40,491 nt of DNA from an uncultured Bacilli bacterium (GTDB taxonomy: Bacteria > Bacillota_I > Bacilli_A > RF39 > UBA660). Positions 25,711 to 33,983 of this stretch are shown here, in pieces. The notes below the pieces were generated by a model. That model had not been told where the DNA came from. It ran no database searches and saw only the letters and a program-made list of their open reading frames with translations. Numbering within the stretch: the stretch's first letter is position 1; each line of letters begins with the position of its first letter. The translations under genes were made by a program, and so were the position numbers. The stretch is taken from positions 1 through 40,491 of the forward strand of contig CANQEN010000004.1 in the NCBI GenBank assembly GCA_947595045.1. Direction: 5' to 3'.

Positions 25711-27408
25711 ATGATTATAAATATATTAAGTGAGCTTTTAAGTCAATTTACTATTAAACTTGGTTATGGCGAGGTAAGAGTAATTGTATCTAATCGACCT
25801 GATCTATGTGATTATCAATGTGATGATGTATTTAGATTAGCTAAATTAAATCATAAAAATCCTCAAATTATTGGTGAGGAAATTGTTAATGCTATATTAG
25901 ATGATAGTGATTATTATAAATATTTTTCCAAAGTTGAATTTATAAAACCTGGGTTTATTAATTTAACATTGAATGATGCTTTTATTTGTAGTATTTTAAA
26001 TAATATGTCACTGGCTAATCATTTTGGTTTAATTAAACCTAAAAAAGTCGAACTATTTTTCTTAGATTATGGTGGTCCTAATATTGCTAAACCCTTACAT
26101 GTAGGTCATATGAGAACGGCTATTGTTGGAGAATCAATTAAACGGATTATTCAATATATGGGTCATAAAACAATTAGTGATATTCATTTAGGGGATTATG
26201 GTTTACAAATAGGGCAAGTTATATATGGAATTATTCAAGAAGATATAGCATATGAAGATATAGATATTCATGTGTTGGATCAAATATATCCTAAAATGAG
26301 TGCTTTATGTAAAGAAAATGATGAAATAAAAGAAAAATGTGCTAGTATTACTAAAGAGTTACAAGATGGTAATGAAAAATATCAAATTTTATGGCATAAA
26401 ATATTAGATGTATCACTAAAAGATATAAAAAAGGTATATAAATATTTATCCGTTGATTTTGATTTGTGGCTAGGAGAAAGTGATGCTTATCCCCATATTC
26501 CTTTAACAGAGTCTATTTTAAATAAACAGGGCTTAACCCAAATTAGTAATGGTGCTACTATTGTACCAGTTACTAGAGAAGATGATCAAAAAGAATTACC
26601 ACCGTTACTTTTTAAAAAAGCTAATGGGGCATATCTTTATGCTTCTACTGATTTAGCTACTATTGTAGATAGAGTTAATAAATATAATCCTGATCATATT
26701 TTATATATTACAGATAGCAGACAATCACTTCATTTTGAACAAGTATTTAGAACTTGCCAATTAGCTAATATCATTTCCTATCAATCATTAGAACATTTAG
26801 GATATGGTACTGTTAATGGTTTAGATGGAAAACCATATAAAACACGAAGTGGTGATACACCTAAATTGCAAGATTTATTTAAACAAGCTAAAGAAGTATT
26901 AATTGATAAAAAAGAAACTAATCAAGATATGAGTGATGATGATATTGATAAAATAGTTAATGCTATTTTGAAATTTGCTGATTTACAAAATAATAGAGAA
27001 CGTGACTATATTTTTGATATTAGTAAATTTTCTTCTGTGGTAGGAAAAACAGGACCTTATATTTTGTATACTTATCTTAGAATTAATAAAATTATTAATA
27101 ATGAGACTATGCCTGACATATCTATTAGTGATAACATTTATAATGAATACGATCGTAAATTACGATTAGCCATGTTAAATATGCCATTAGCGCTTAATAA
27201 TGCTTTTATTAATCGTATGCCTCATTATATAGCAGAATATGTATATAATTTATGTGTTCTTTTAAATGCTTTTTATCAAAATAATCATATTCATGGTATA
27301 GATGATAAACAAAAATTAAAAGATTGGCTTAGTATTTTAATCAAGGCTAATCAAATGATAAAAGAATTATTATCTTTATTAGTAATTGAAATACCTACGG
27401 TTATGTAG
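25711..27408 (+). CDS. argS: Arginyl-tRNA synthetase
   Basis: Class I synthetase charging tRNA-Arg. An N-terminal Add-1 domain is followed by the nucleotide-binding signature DYGGPNIAKPLHVGHMRTA with HVGH at 130-133. The segment KTRSGDTPKLQDLF replaces the KMSKS loop, as in many ArgRS; the helical anticodon-binding domain follows. Length 565 is normal. The frame is open upstream, but the ATG at 25711 after AAGGAG is the start. It is in an operon with the YwiB-like gene and rpoE, the usual Bacilli arrangement. Confidence 0.95.
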   Translation: MIINILSELLSQFTIKLGYGEVRVIVSNRPDLCDYQCDDVFRLAKLNHKNPQIIGEEIVNAILDDSDYYKYFSKVEFIKPGFINLTLNDAFICSILNNMSLANHFGLIKPKKVELFFLDYGGPNIAKPLHVGHMRTAIVGESIKRIIQYMGHKTISDIHLGDYGLQIGQVIYGIIQEDIAYEDIDIHVLDQIYPKMSALCKENDEIKEKCASITKELQDGNEKYQILWHKILDVSLKDIKKVYKYLSVDFDLWLGESDAYPHIPLTESILNKQGLTQISNGATIVPVTREDDQKELPPLLFKKANGAYLYASTDLATIVDRVNKYNPDHILYITDSRQSLHFEQVFRTCQLANIISYQSLEHLGYGTVNGLDGKPYKTRSGDTPKLQDLFKQAKEVLIDKKETNQDMSDDDIDKIVNAILKFADLQNNRERDYIFDISKFSSVVGKTGPYILYTYLRINKIINNETMPDISISDNIYNEYDRKLRLAMLNMPLALNNAFINRMPHYIAEYVYNLCVLLNAFYQNNHIHGIDDKQKLKDWLSILIKANQMIKELLSLLVIEIPTVM

Positions 27409-27428
27409 ATTTTATAGGAGGAATAAAA

Positions 27429-27866
27429 ATGAAATTAAAAAATATGAGACAAGAAGAATTAGAATTACTTTCTTATACAGATCTAACAGAACTTATTTTA
27501 GCTGAAAATAATAAACCAATGAATACACCAGCTATTTTTAAGAAAATATGTGAACTATTGGAATTTAATGATGAAGATTATAACTCCAAAATAGGGGATT
27601 TTTATACATCACTTACTACAGATAAACGCTTTTTATTATTAGATAGTGCAGAATGGGATTTAAGAGATCGTCATGCTGTTAAAATTGAGTTTGATAATGA
27701 AGAAGAAGAGGATGACGTTGATGAAGAACCTGATGAAGAAGTAAGTACTGATGAAAATGAAGTAGATGATATAGAAGAAGCTATTGAAGATGATGATTTA
27801 GATGATGATAATGATATTGATGAGTTAGCTATTTTAGATGATTCAGAATTAGAGGAAGATAGCTAG
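27429..27866 (+). CDS. rpoE: RNA polymerase delta subunit
   Basis: Delta subunit, found in Bacillota, which helps recycle RNA polymerase and alters promoter choice. The N-terminal HARE-HTH domain (about 1-90) has LELLSYTDLTELILAE, FKKICELLEF and GDFYTSLTTDKRFLLLDSAEWDLRDRH (key residues GDFYTSL, DKRF, WDLR). The C-terminal 50 residues are almost wholly Asp and Glu, as expected for the disordered acidic tail. The length of 145 is slightly below the usual 170. GGAGG precedes the ATG, 20 bases after argS. Its stop nearly touches the promoter of the glyS leader. Confidence 0.93.
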   Translation: MKLKNMRQEELELLSYTDLTELILAENNKPMNTPAIFKKICELLEFNDEDYNSKIGDFYTSLTTDKRFLLLDSAEWDLRDRHAVKIEFDNEEEEDDVDEEPDEEVSTDENEVDDIEEAIEDDDLDDDNDIDELAILDDSELEEDS

Positions 27867-27868
27867 GC

Positions 27869-27897
27869 TTGACTAAATAGTTAAAATATATTAAAAT
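27869..27897 (+). promoter_or_regulatory. Promoter of the glyS T-box transcript
   Basis: TTGACT (27869-27874) and TAAAAT (27892-27897) are separated by 17 bases. The -35 box begins just after the rpoE stop. It sets the 5' end of the T-box RNA near 27904, which limits the leader to about 115 bases before the terminator. Confidence 0.7.
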
Positions 27898-27903
27898 TGA
27901 TTT

Positions 27904-28020
27904 TATCAATGTGATGACAGGCTTGGAAACCTCGAGCAATATATAAAGAGTGATTCTTCTAGAATAAATAGGGTGGAACCACGGGTAATACTCGTCCCTA
28001 TATATTTTAGAAGTTTTTTA
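27904..28020 (+). promoter_or_regulatory. Short T-box riboswitch of glyS
   Basis: The T-box sequence AGGGTGGAACCACG is at 27970-27983, one base from consensus. It is followed by ACGGGT/ACTCGT pairing and CGTCCCTA, which can pair with the TAGGG of the T box, and a T-rich stretch to 28020. Only about 65 bases lie between the probable transcription start and the T box, so a full stem I with its distal loops does not fit. GGC (27920-27922) and GGA (27925-27927) are candidate Gly specifier codons in a small hairpin (GCTTG/CGAGC). Confidence 0.8.
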
Positions 28021-28067
28021 TTTATAAGTAGTCACTTTGAATATAATTAGAAAAGGAGAGTTTATTT

Positions 28068-29438
28068 ATGGAAAGTTTATCAATGGAAGGATTAGTTAAT
28101 TTATGCAAACAGTATGGTTTTATATATCAAGGTAGTGAAATATATGGAGGACTTGCTAATACATGGGATTATGGACCATTAGGTAGTAGATTAAAAAATA
28201 ATATTAAAGATGCTTGGCGTAAACGTTTTATTCAAGAGAGATCTAATGCTTATGAATTAGATGCTGATATTTTAATGCATCCAAAAGTTTGGGAAGCGTC
28301 AGGACACGTAGAGTCATTTGCTGATCCATTACTAGATTGTAAGGAATGTAAAACACGTCATAGAGCTGATAATTTAATTAATGATTATTCTAATAGTTCT
28401 ATTGGAGATGCAATGACTAATGAAGAGATGGTAACTTATATTAAAGATAATAAAGTACCATGCCCAAAATGTGGCAAATGTAATTTTACTGATATTAGGC
28501 AATTTAAACTTATGTTTGAAACATATCGTGGTGTGACTCAAGATGATAAAAGTATAGTTTATTTGCGTCCTGAGAATGCTCAGGGTGAATATGTTAATTT
28601 TTTAAATGTTCAACGTAGTATGCGAGCTAAATTACCATTTTCTATCGGTCAAATTGGTAAAGCATTTAGAAATGAAATAACACCTGGTAATTTTACATTT
28701 AGGACTATTGAATTTGAACAAATGGAATATCAGACTTTCTGTAAAGAAGGTCAGGATATGGAACTTTATGAGTATTTTAAACAGTATGGGAAACAATTTT
28801 ATATTGATTTAGGATTACCAGAAGAAAAATTAAGGTTTCATGACCATGAAAAATTAGCACATTATGCTAAATCAGCTTGTGATATAGAATATGAGTTTCC
28901 ATTTGGTTGGGGTGAAATAAATGGAACTCATAATCGAACAAATTTTGATTTAACTAGACATCAACAATATAGTGGAAAGAGTCAAGAATATCTAGATCCT
29001 GATACAAATGGAAAATATATTCCTTATATTATTGAATCAACATATGGTTTGGATAGGACTGTTCTAGCTATTTTATTTGATGCATATCATAAAGATGAAT
29101 TAGAAGATGGGACTGAAAGAGAAGTATTGAGTTTACATCCTTACTTAGCCCCATATAAAGTAGCCGTTTTACCATTAGTAAAAAAATATCATAATGATAA
29201 AGCTTTAGCAATATATCATGATTTGCAAAAATGTTTTATGGTACAATATGATGAAACTGGTAATATTGGAAAAAGATATCGTAGACAAGATGTAATTGGA
29301 ACACCATTTTGTATTACTGTCGATGATGATACTTTAAATAATAATACAGTAACAATTAGATTTAGGGATACAATGGAACAAATCGTCTTACCGATTGATG
29401 AAATAGTAAAATATATTGAAGAGCGCATTAAATTTTAA
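28068..29438 (+). CDS. glyS: Glycyl-tRNA synthetase, single-chain alpha2 type
   Basis: Class II synthetase of the homodimeric type found in eukaryotes, archaea and many Gram-positives, not the alpha2beta2 type of E. coli. Key segments are CKQYGFIYQGSEIYGGLANTWDYGPLG near the start, a Cys-rich insertion (CKECKTRH and CPKCGKC), MFETYRGVTQDDKSIVYLRPENAQGEYVNF (key residues LRPENAQG), IGKAFRNEITPGNFTFRTIEFEQME (FRNEI and FEQME), and motif 3 ESTYGLDRTVLAILFDAY. The length of 456 is normal. AAAGGAGAG precedes the ATG. A T-box leader controls it. Confidence 0.96.
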   Translation: MESLSMEGLVNLCKQYGFIYQGSEIYGGLANTWDYGPLGSRLKNNIKDAWRKRFIQERSNAYELDADILMHPKVWEASGHVESFADPLLDCKECKTRHRADNLINDYSNSSIGDAMTNEEMVTYIKDNKVPCPKCGKCNFTDIRQFKLMFETYRGVTQDDKSIVYLRPENAQGEYVNFLNVQRSMRAKLPFSIGQIGKAFRNEITPGNFTFRTIEFEQMEYQTFCKEGQDMELYEYFKQYGKQFYIDLGLPEEKLRFHDHEKLAHYAKSACDIEYEFPFGWGEINGTHNRTNFDLTRHQQYSGKSQEYLDPDTNGKYIPYIIESTYGLDRTVLAILFDAYHKDELEDGTEREVLSLHPYLAPYKVAVLPLVKKYHNDKALAIYHDLQKCFMVQYDETGNIGKRYRRQDVIGTPFCITVDDDTLNNNTVTIRFRDTMEQIVLPIDEIVKYIEERIKF

Positions 29439-29443
29439 TAATA

Positions 29444-29481
29444 AATTAAAAAGTGGGCATAATTGTACTCACTTTTTAATT
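29444..29481. terminator. Terminator of glyS
   Basis: Perfect 12 bp arms AATTAAAAAGTG (29444-29455) and CACTTTTTAATT (29470-29481). T-rich sequence follows on the plus strand. It lies 6 bases after the glyS stop. Confidence 0.8.
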
Positions 29482-29524
29482 GCCTTTTATAATGATAATG
29501 TATTATAATAAGAATGGTGATAAT

Positions 29525-30418
29525 ATGAAGGTATTGTGCATTGGTAATGCTGCTTTTGATATTACTACTCCTGTTGATCAATATCCTATTGAAAATAGTA
29601 AGAATAGAGTTCAGGAACGTATTGAATGTGGTGGTGGACCAGCTGGTAATGCTGCTTATTTGTTAGGTAAGTGGGGGATTGATACTTATTTTGCTGGTGT
29701 AGTAGGTAATGATTATTATGGTAATCAAATAATTAAAGAATATCAAGAGGTTAATGTGAATATTGATTATTTAGAGGTCCGTGATGATCATATTACTCCA
29801 TCTAGTTATATTATTTGTAATCGTATTAATGGTTCGAGAACAATACTTACTTATCGACCTAATAGTCTAAATATGAATGTAGTTGATATTAATATTAAAC
29901 CTGATATTATTTTATTAGATGGTCAAGAATATGAGATGTCAAAAAAGGTATTAACTGATAATCCTCATGCTATAAGTATTATTGATGCAGGACGTGATAA
30001 AAAAGAGGTAGTGGCTTTGTGCTATATGGTAGATTATGTCGTATGTTCATTAGCATTCTCTGAAGCTGTAAGTCATATAAAGATTATAGATAATGACAGT
30101 TTAAGTAAAGCATTAAAGTATTTAACAAATACATTTCATAATAAAGTTATAATTACTTTGGAGGATAAAGGTTGTGCTTATTATGAAAATAATAAGATGA
30201 TAATTATTCCAACGATTAAAGTTAAAACGGTTGATTCTACTGGTGCTGGAGATATTTTTCATGGAGCTTTTGTTTATGGGTTAACTAAAAAATGGCCATT
30301 ATCTAAAATATTACGTTTTGCTAATATAGCTGGTGCCATGTCGGTAACTAGAATTGGTGGTCGTAATTCTATTTTTACTTTGCAAGAAATGGAAGAAGTA
30401 TTTAATGAATTTGAATGA
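29525..30418 (+). CDS. PfkB-family sugar/nucleoside kinase
   Basis: Ribokinase-family kinase of 297 residues that phosphorylates a sugar or nucleoside with ATP. The two family signatures are visible: ECGGGPAGNAAYLLGKWG (about 35-52), with the following FAGVVGNDYYG, and DSTGAGDIFHGAFVYGL (about 237-253) with the catalytic Asp. The substrate cannot be told from sequence: ribose, adenosine, fructose or a related compound. The ATG at 29525, preceded by GGTGATAAT, is chosen over the upstream in-frame start at 29480, which lies in the glyS terminator. Its end overlaps the Smr gene by 14 bases, so the two are co-translated. Confidence 0.88.
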   Translation: MKVLCIGNAAFDITTPVDQYPIENSKNRVQERIECGGGPAGNAAYLLGKWGIDTYFAGVVGNDYYGNQIIKEYQEVNVNIDYLEVRDDHITPSSYIICNRINGSRTILTYRPNSLNMNVVDINIKPDIILLDGQEYEMSKKVLTDNPHAISIIDAGRDKKEVVALCYMVDYVVCSLAFSEAVSHIKIIDNDSLSKALKYLTNTFHNKVIITLEDKGCAYYENNKMIIIPTIKVKTVDSTGAGDIFHGAFVYGLTKKWPLSKILRFANIAGAMSVTRIGGRNSIFTLQEMEEVFNEFE

Positions 30419-30671
30419 TGTTTTATTTATTGAATCTTATCCTAGTATCGATTTGCATGGATTTGATAGTAATTATGCTAAAGTTAAAGTCAATGAGTTT
30501 ATTAATGATAACTATAAAATGGGTAATTATATAATTGTTATAATACATGGTATTGGTAATGGCATTTTAAAGCGTGAAGTTCAAAAGGAACTAAAATTAA
30601 ATAGTAAAGTAGCTGATTATAGATTATTTTATAATAATATTGGATGTACTATTGTTAAATTAAAAAGATAG
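30405..30671 (+). CDS. Stand-alone Smr-domain protein
   Basis: An 88-residue protein consisting of a single Smr domain, the DNA/RNA nicking or nuclease-like domain found at the C-terminus of MutS2. The hallmarks are SIDLHGFDSNYAKVKVNEFI (conserved DLHG), IIVIIHGIGNGILKREVQKEL (conserved HGxGxGxLK) and the final DYRLFYNNIGCTIVKL. I chose the ATG at 30405, inside the end of the kinase gene, with GGAAGAAG before it. Bacterial MutS2 cuts collided ribosomal mRNA or branched DNA through this domain; a small free-standing copy may act alone or with a partner. The function is inferred from the domain only. Confidence 0.85.
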   Translation: MNLNDVLFIESYPSIDLHGFDSNYAKVKVNEFINDNYKMGNYIIVIIHGIGNGILKREVQKELKLNSKVADYRLFYNNIGCTIVKLKR

Positions 30672-30685
30672 TTTTGTAAATAAGA

Positions 30686-30720
30686 GTCAAACGACAAAAA
30701 AGCTGTCTTTTTTGTTTGAC
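30686..30720 (+). terminator. Hairpin between the Smr gene and the next promoter
   Basis: GTCAAA and CAAAAAAG on the left (with a CGA bulge) pair with CTTTTTTG and TTTGAC on the right around a four-base loop (CTGT). The right arm contains the T run and overlaps the TTGACA of the next promoter, so terminator and promoter share bases. Confidence 0.6.
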
Positions 30721-30745
30721 AACTATATATTCATTATGATATTAT
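30716..30745 (+). promoter_or_regulatory. Promoter of the 139-residue gene
   Basis: A perfect TTGACA (30716-30721) and TATTAT (30740-30745) are separated by 18 bases, 35 bases before the GTG start. Confidence 0.7.
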
Positions 30746-30780
30746 AAATTTAGAATATTTATAATAGGAAGGGGTATACT

Positions 30781-31200
30781 GTGAAGGAAACTTACTTATT
30801 TGACTATACTAATGAGAACGAATTTAGAAAGTTAGAGCGTTCCTTAAAAAAATATAATATGTTGGCTTATAAAAAATTATATTTTGAGTATTACCCAGCC
30901 CTAAAAGAAGGAAATTTTCTAGGTAAGTTGATATCAACTAATAGTACTAATGGTACTAGGACTTATGAACTTAAATTGCCAACAGATGCTTTATTTGCTA
31001 AAGTACATGGTGAAGTTAAGTTATACTATGTAGTCTATACTAAAGAACGGATTGTTATGTTGGATAAGTTTGAACCAATGTCTATTTTAAGTGAAGGACA
31101 TGCAAGTGAGCTTGTTACTTATAAAGGAGTAATGGTATCTAAACAACATGCTGAGAAAGATATGTTTAAAATTAATTTATTAAATATGCTAGATAAATAG
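30781..31200 (+). CDS. Hypothetical protein, 139 residues
   Basis: A soluble protein I do not recognise. It starts with GTG at 30781 after GGAAGGGG. The sequence is mixed alpha/beta: an N-terminal helix rich in charged residues (ENEFRKLERSLKKYNMLAY), then strands with Tyr and Val (YEYYPALKEG, GEVKLYYVVYTKERIVMLDKF), and a C-terminal helix. It has no Cys, His cluster, signal peptide or membrane segment. It has its own strong promoter and no partner gene; it lies between the Smr gene and the phosphoesterase. The good promoter and ribosome binding site make it a real gene, perhaps restricted to this lineage. Confidence 0.7.
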   Translation: MKETYLFDYTNENEFRKLERSLKKYNMLAYKKLYFEYYPALKEGNFLGKLISTNSTNGTRTYELKLPTDALFAKVHGEVKLYYVVYTKERIVMLDKFEPMSILSEGHASELVTYKGVMVSKQHAEKDMFKINLLNMLDK

Positions 31201-31285
31201 TCTAGTTTTTTATTTACAAATAAATGTTAGTTATGATAGAATAAATAATTAAATTGTAATATTGTTAAATGTAGGGGAGTTAAAT

Positions 31286-32263
31286 ATGAGTAATGAGACA
31301 GTCAGATTAATTGAATTGATTAATAAGCATAAATCTTTAAATGAGATAAGTCGATTATTGAAATTAAGTAATAAACAAATATTTATGCGATTATCAATGC
31401 TAAAGAATAGTGGATATATCTTTGATAGAAAATATCAATATAATGGTGATATATATTATAATTCACATAATCCTTTTATTAATAGTTTGGATAATAACTT
31501 GAGGATAGAAGGTAAATCAAAATTAGATAGAATTAGAGTTCTTTTGACTTCTGATTATCATTTAGGTAATATTTATGATGATTTAGATAGTATAAACAAA
31601 ATGTATGAATATTGTATTAATCATAGAATTAATATTATTTTAAATTGTGGTGATTTTTTTGAAGGTATTATACATAGTAGTAGGGATAATAAATTTAATG
31701 ATCATATCAAGCAAATTAAATATGGTTTAACCAATTATCCGTATGATAGTAATATTCTAAATGTGGTATTATTGGGAAATCATGATGCTAGTTTTTGGTT
31801 GGAGAAAGGTATTGATATTAAAAAAATTATTTTAGAACGTAGACATGATTTAATTCCAATTGGATATGGATATGGAGATTGTTACATAGGAAATATTGGT
31901 TTTAGATTAGAACATCCTATTGATAGATCTGATTTAAAAATTAATATGCCACAAAATAGTGATAAGCAAATAATTTTGCGAGGTCATTCTCATAAGTTTA
32001 AAATATCCTCTGGTATTAATACTTTCTTAAAAATATATGTTCCATCTTTAAGTAGAGTATCAAATGGTAATAAAAATAATATTATTCCAGGTATGATTGA
32101 TATGGAATTACAAATAAAAGGTAATGAAGTTAATAGAGAATCTATTAGGCAGTTTATATATTTGGATAAAAAATTTATTTGTATAAGTGAGTTAGTATAT
32201 TATATTCCTATAGATTTTACTACTAGTGCTAGTAATGGAAAACAGTTAGTTAAAAATAGGTAA
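31286..32263 (+). CDS. Metallophosphoesterase with an N-terminal winged-helix domain
   Basis: A 325-residue fusion. Residues 1-60 look like a winged helix-turn-helix (VRLIELINKHKSLNEISRLL, SNKQIFMRLSMLKNSGYIF). Residues 83-300 form a calcineurin-like phosphoesterase with the metal ligands in order: TSDYHLGN (D90, H92), LNCGDFFEG (D123), LLGNHD (N165, H166, D167) and LRGHSHKFK (H234, H236). I chose the ATG at 31286 after GGGGAG instead of the frame opening at 31262. A nucleic-acid-binding head on a phosphoesterase suggests a nuclease or nucleotide phosphatase that binds DNA or RNA. The substrate is unknown. A terminator separates it from the suf genes. Confidence 0.83.
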   Translation: MSNETVRLIELINKHKSLNEISRLLKLSNKQIFMRLSMLKNSGYIFDRKYQYNGDIYYNSHNPFINSLDNNLRIEGKSKLDRIRVLLTSDYHLGNIYDDLDSINKMYEYCINHRINIILNCGDFFEGIIHSSRDNKFNDHIKQIKYGLTNYPYDSNILNVVLLGNHDASFWLEKGIDIKKIILERRHDLIPIGYGYGDCYIGNIGFRLEHPIDRSDLKINMPQNSDKQIILRGHSHKFKISSGINTFLKIYVPSLSRVSNGNKNNIIPGMIDMELQIKGNEVNRESIRQFIYLDKKFICISELVYYIPIDFTTSASNGKQLVKNR

Positions 32264-32266
32264 AAG

Positions 32267-32309
32267 AAAAGAGATAATGATAAAAATAGTTATACATTAT
32301 CTTCTTTTT
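32267..32309 (+). terminator. Terminator of the phosphoesterase gene
   Basis: GATAATG (32273-32279) pairs with CATTATC (32295-32301), extended by AGA/TCT-like pairs and AAAA/TTTT, ending in five T at 32305-32309. Confidence 0.75.
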
Positions 32310-32318
32310 AGTGAATAC

Positions 32319-32379
32319 TGCGAATATTCAATTATATTTTGCGTAGATTCTTTTTTTTTTATACAATTTTTAGTATAAT
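32319..32379 (+). promoter_or_regulatory. suf promoter region with a 21 bp-spaced repeat
   Basis: TATAAT at 32374-32379 is the -10 box; the -35 region (32351-32356) is only T-rich. Immediately upstream two similar 11-mers, TGCGAATATTC (32319-32329) and TGCGTAGATTC (32340-32350), are exactly 21 bp apart, so they face the same side of the helix. A weak -35 box beside phased repeats is the layout of an activator site. The regulator is unknown. Confidence 0.45.
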
Positions 32380-32397
32380 ATTTTTGGAGATGATAAT

Positions 32398-33186
32398 ATG
32401 CATCAATTAGAAATAGGCAATTTAGCAGTTAAAATAAAAAATAAGACTATATTACATGATTTTAATTTAACTATTAAAAGTGGGGAAATTCATGCTATTA
32501 TGGGACCTAATGGAGCAGGTAAAAGTACTTTATCTAAGGTTATTATGGGGGATCCCAATTATCGTATTATCGATGGTCAAATAAACTATGATAATCAAAA
32601 TATTAATAATTTTAAAGTAGATGAGAGGGCTAGATTAGGGCTTTTTTTAGCTATGCAATCACCTATAGAAATAGAAGGTGTTAGTACAGCCGATTTTTTG
32701 AGAACAGCTGTGAGTTCTAAAGAACAAGATCAATTTAAATTATTTCCATTTATTAAAGAAATTGATAAAACGATAGCGCAACTTGGTATGGATAAAAAAA
32801 TGATAGAAAGAGGGATTAATCAAGGTTTTAGTGGTGGAGAACGTAAGAAAAATGAAATTTTACAAATGTATTTATTAAAACCTGATATAGTTATTTTAGA
32901 TGAAATAGATTCTGGATTAGATGTAGATAGTCTTAAAATTGTTGGTGAAAATATTATGAAATATTATCATCAATATAAATGTGGCATTATTGTAATTACA
33001 CATTATAAGCGTCTATTAGAATATATTAAACCTGACTTTGTTCATATAATGATTAATGGGCATATTGTGAAAAGTGGGGATTATAAATTAGTTAATGAAA
33101 TTGAACAAAATGGATATGAACAATTTGAAAAAAAAGTTACTAAAGTTAGTGCTGCTATCATAAAGGAAAATGAAAATGATGAATAG
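32398..33186 (+). CDS. sufC: Fe-S assembly ATPase SufC
   Basis: ABC-type ATPase of the SufBCD complex; its ATP cycle drives scaffold opening for cluster building. Walker A is GPNGAGKS (36-43), the ABC signature FSGGE (144-148), Walker B ILDEID (166-171), with the SufC-typical GLDVDSLK after it and the switch His in VITHYKRLLEYI. Length 262 is slightly longer than usual because of a charged C-terminus. GGAGATGATAAT precedes the ATG. sufD starts inside its last codons and sufS follows. The partner sufB is 22 kb upstream. Confidence 0.96.
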   Translation: MHQLEIGNLAVKIKNKTILHDFNLTIKSGEIHAIMGPNGAGKSTLSKVIMGDPNYRIIDGQINYDNQNINNFKVDERARLGLFLAMQSPIEIEGVSTADFLRTAVSSKEQDQFKLFPFIKEIDKTIAQLGMDKKMIERGINQGFSGGERKKNEILQMYLLKPDIVILDEIDSGLDVDSLKIVGENIMKYYHQYKCGIIVITHYKRLLEYIKPDFVHIMINGHIVKSGDYKLVNEIEQNGYEQFEKKVTKVSAAIIKENENDE

Positions 33187-33979
33187 AATAAAAGTAGTAG
33201 CAGATGAAATTCAAAGTTATAGTATTGATGACAAACAAATTAATTATGAGTTTATATCAAGTAAAAGTGCTTTTGATATTAACCAATTAAAAATACAAGT
33301 TATGGCTAATACTGATTTGTATTTAGAAGGTGATATAAGTAGTAATCGCTATAAAATTACTTTAGAGGTAAATGATAATATTAAATGTAATTTATTTACT
33401 GTTTGGTATGGTAATAATAGTAAAATAAAAGAAATAGTTACTTTAAATAAAAAAAGTAAATTAAACTGGGAAAGATTTAATAATACCAATAGTCATAAAG
33501 AGATGATTATAATTAATTTATGTGGTATTAATGCATTATTAGATTATAACTTTAAAACAATATGTAAGGATAAGTCACAATATGATTTGTTAGTTTACCA
33601 TCAAGCTAAAAAAACAATTAGTAATTTACATAATAATATTGTTACTAAAGATAATGGTAAAGTTCAAATTCAAGTATCAAGTTTTATTCCAAAAGGTATG
33701 GTCCAAAGTATTGCTAATCAAGATAATCGTATTGTTAGTTTTGATGACAATAGGAATATAATAAAACCTAATTTATATATTGATGAATATGATTCTATTG
33801 CTAATCATTGTGCTTTAATTGGAAGATTTAGTGATGAAGAAATGTTTTATTTAAATAGTCGTGGATTACCTAATAATATAGCTTTGCAATTACTTATAAA
33901 AGGTTTCTTATTGAATAATATTACTAATAATATGCTGGTTGACATAATTAAAAATGAAATAAAGCAGAATTGGAGGTGA
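33179..33979 (+). CDS. sufD: Fe-S assembly protein SufD, shortened
   Basis: SufD forms a heterodimer with SufB in the SufBCD complex. The C-terminal helical part is clear: IDEYDSIANHCALIGRFSDEEMFYLNSRGLP, matching the family's SHGATxGxLDxxxLFYLxSRG, and is preceded by beta-helix repeats. At 266 residues it is far shorter than the usual 390-430; most of the N-terminal domain and several beta-helix turns are missing. The start is the ATG at 33179 or 33176, both after AAAGGA; the ATG at 33170 is too close to that site. Overlap with sufC shows coupled translation. Position between sufC and sufS supports the call. Confidence 0.85.
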   Translation: MNRIKVVADEIQSYSIDDKQINYEFISSKSAFDINQLKIQVMANTDLYLEGDISSNRYKITLEVNDNIKCNLFTVWYGNNSKIKEIVTLNKKSKLNWERFNNTNSHKEMIIINLCGINALLDYNFKTICKDKSQYDLLVYHQAKKTISNLHNNIVTKDNGKVQIQVSSFIPKGMVQSIANQDNRIVSFDDNRNIIKPNLYIDEYDSIANHCALIGRFSDEEMFYLNSRGLPNNIALQLLIKGFLLNNITNNMLVDIIKNEIKQNWR

Positions 33980-33983
33980 TTTT

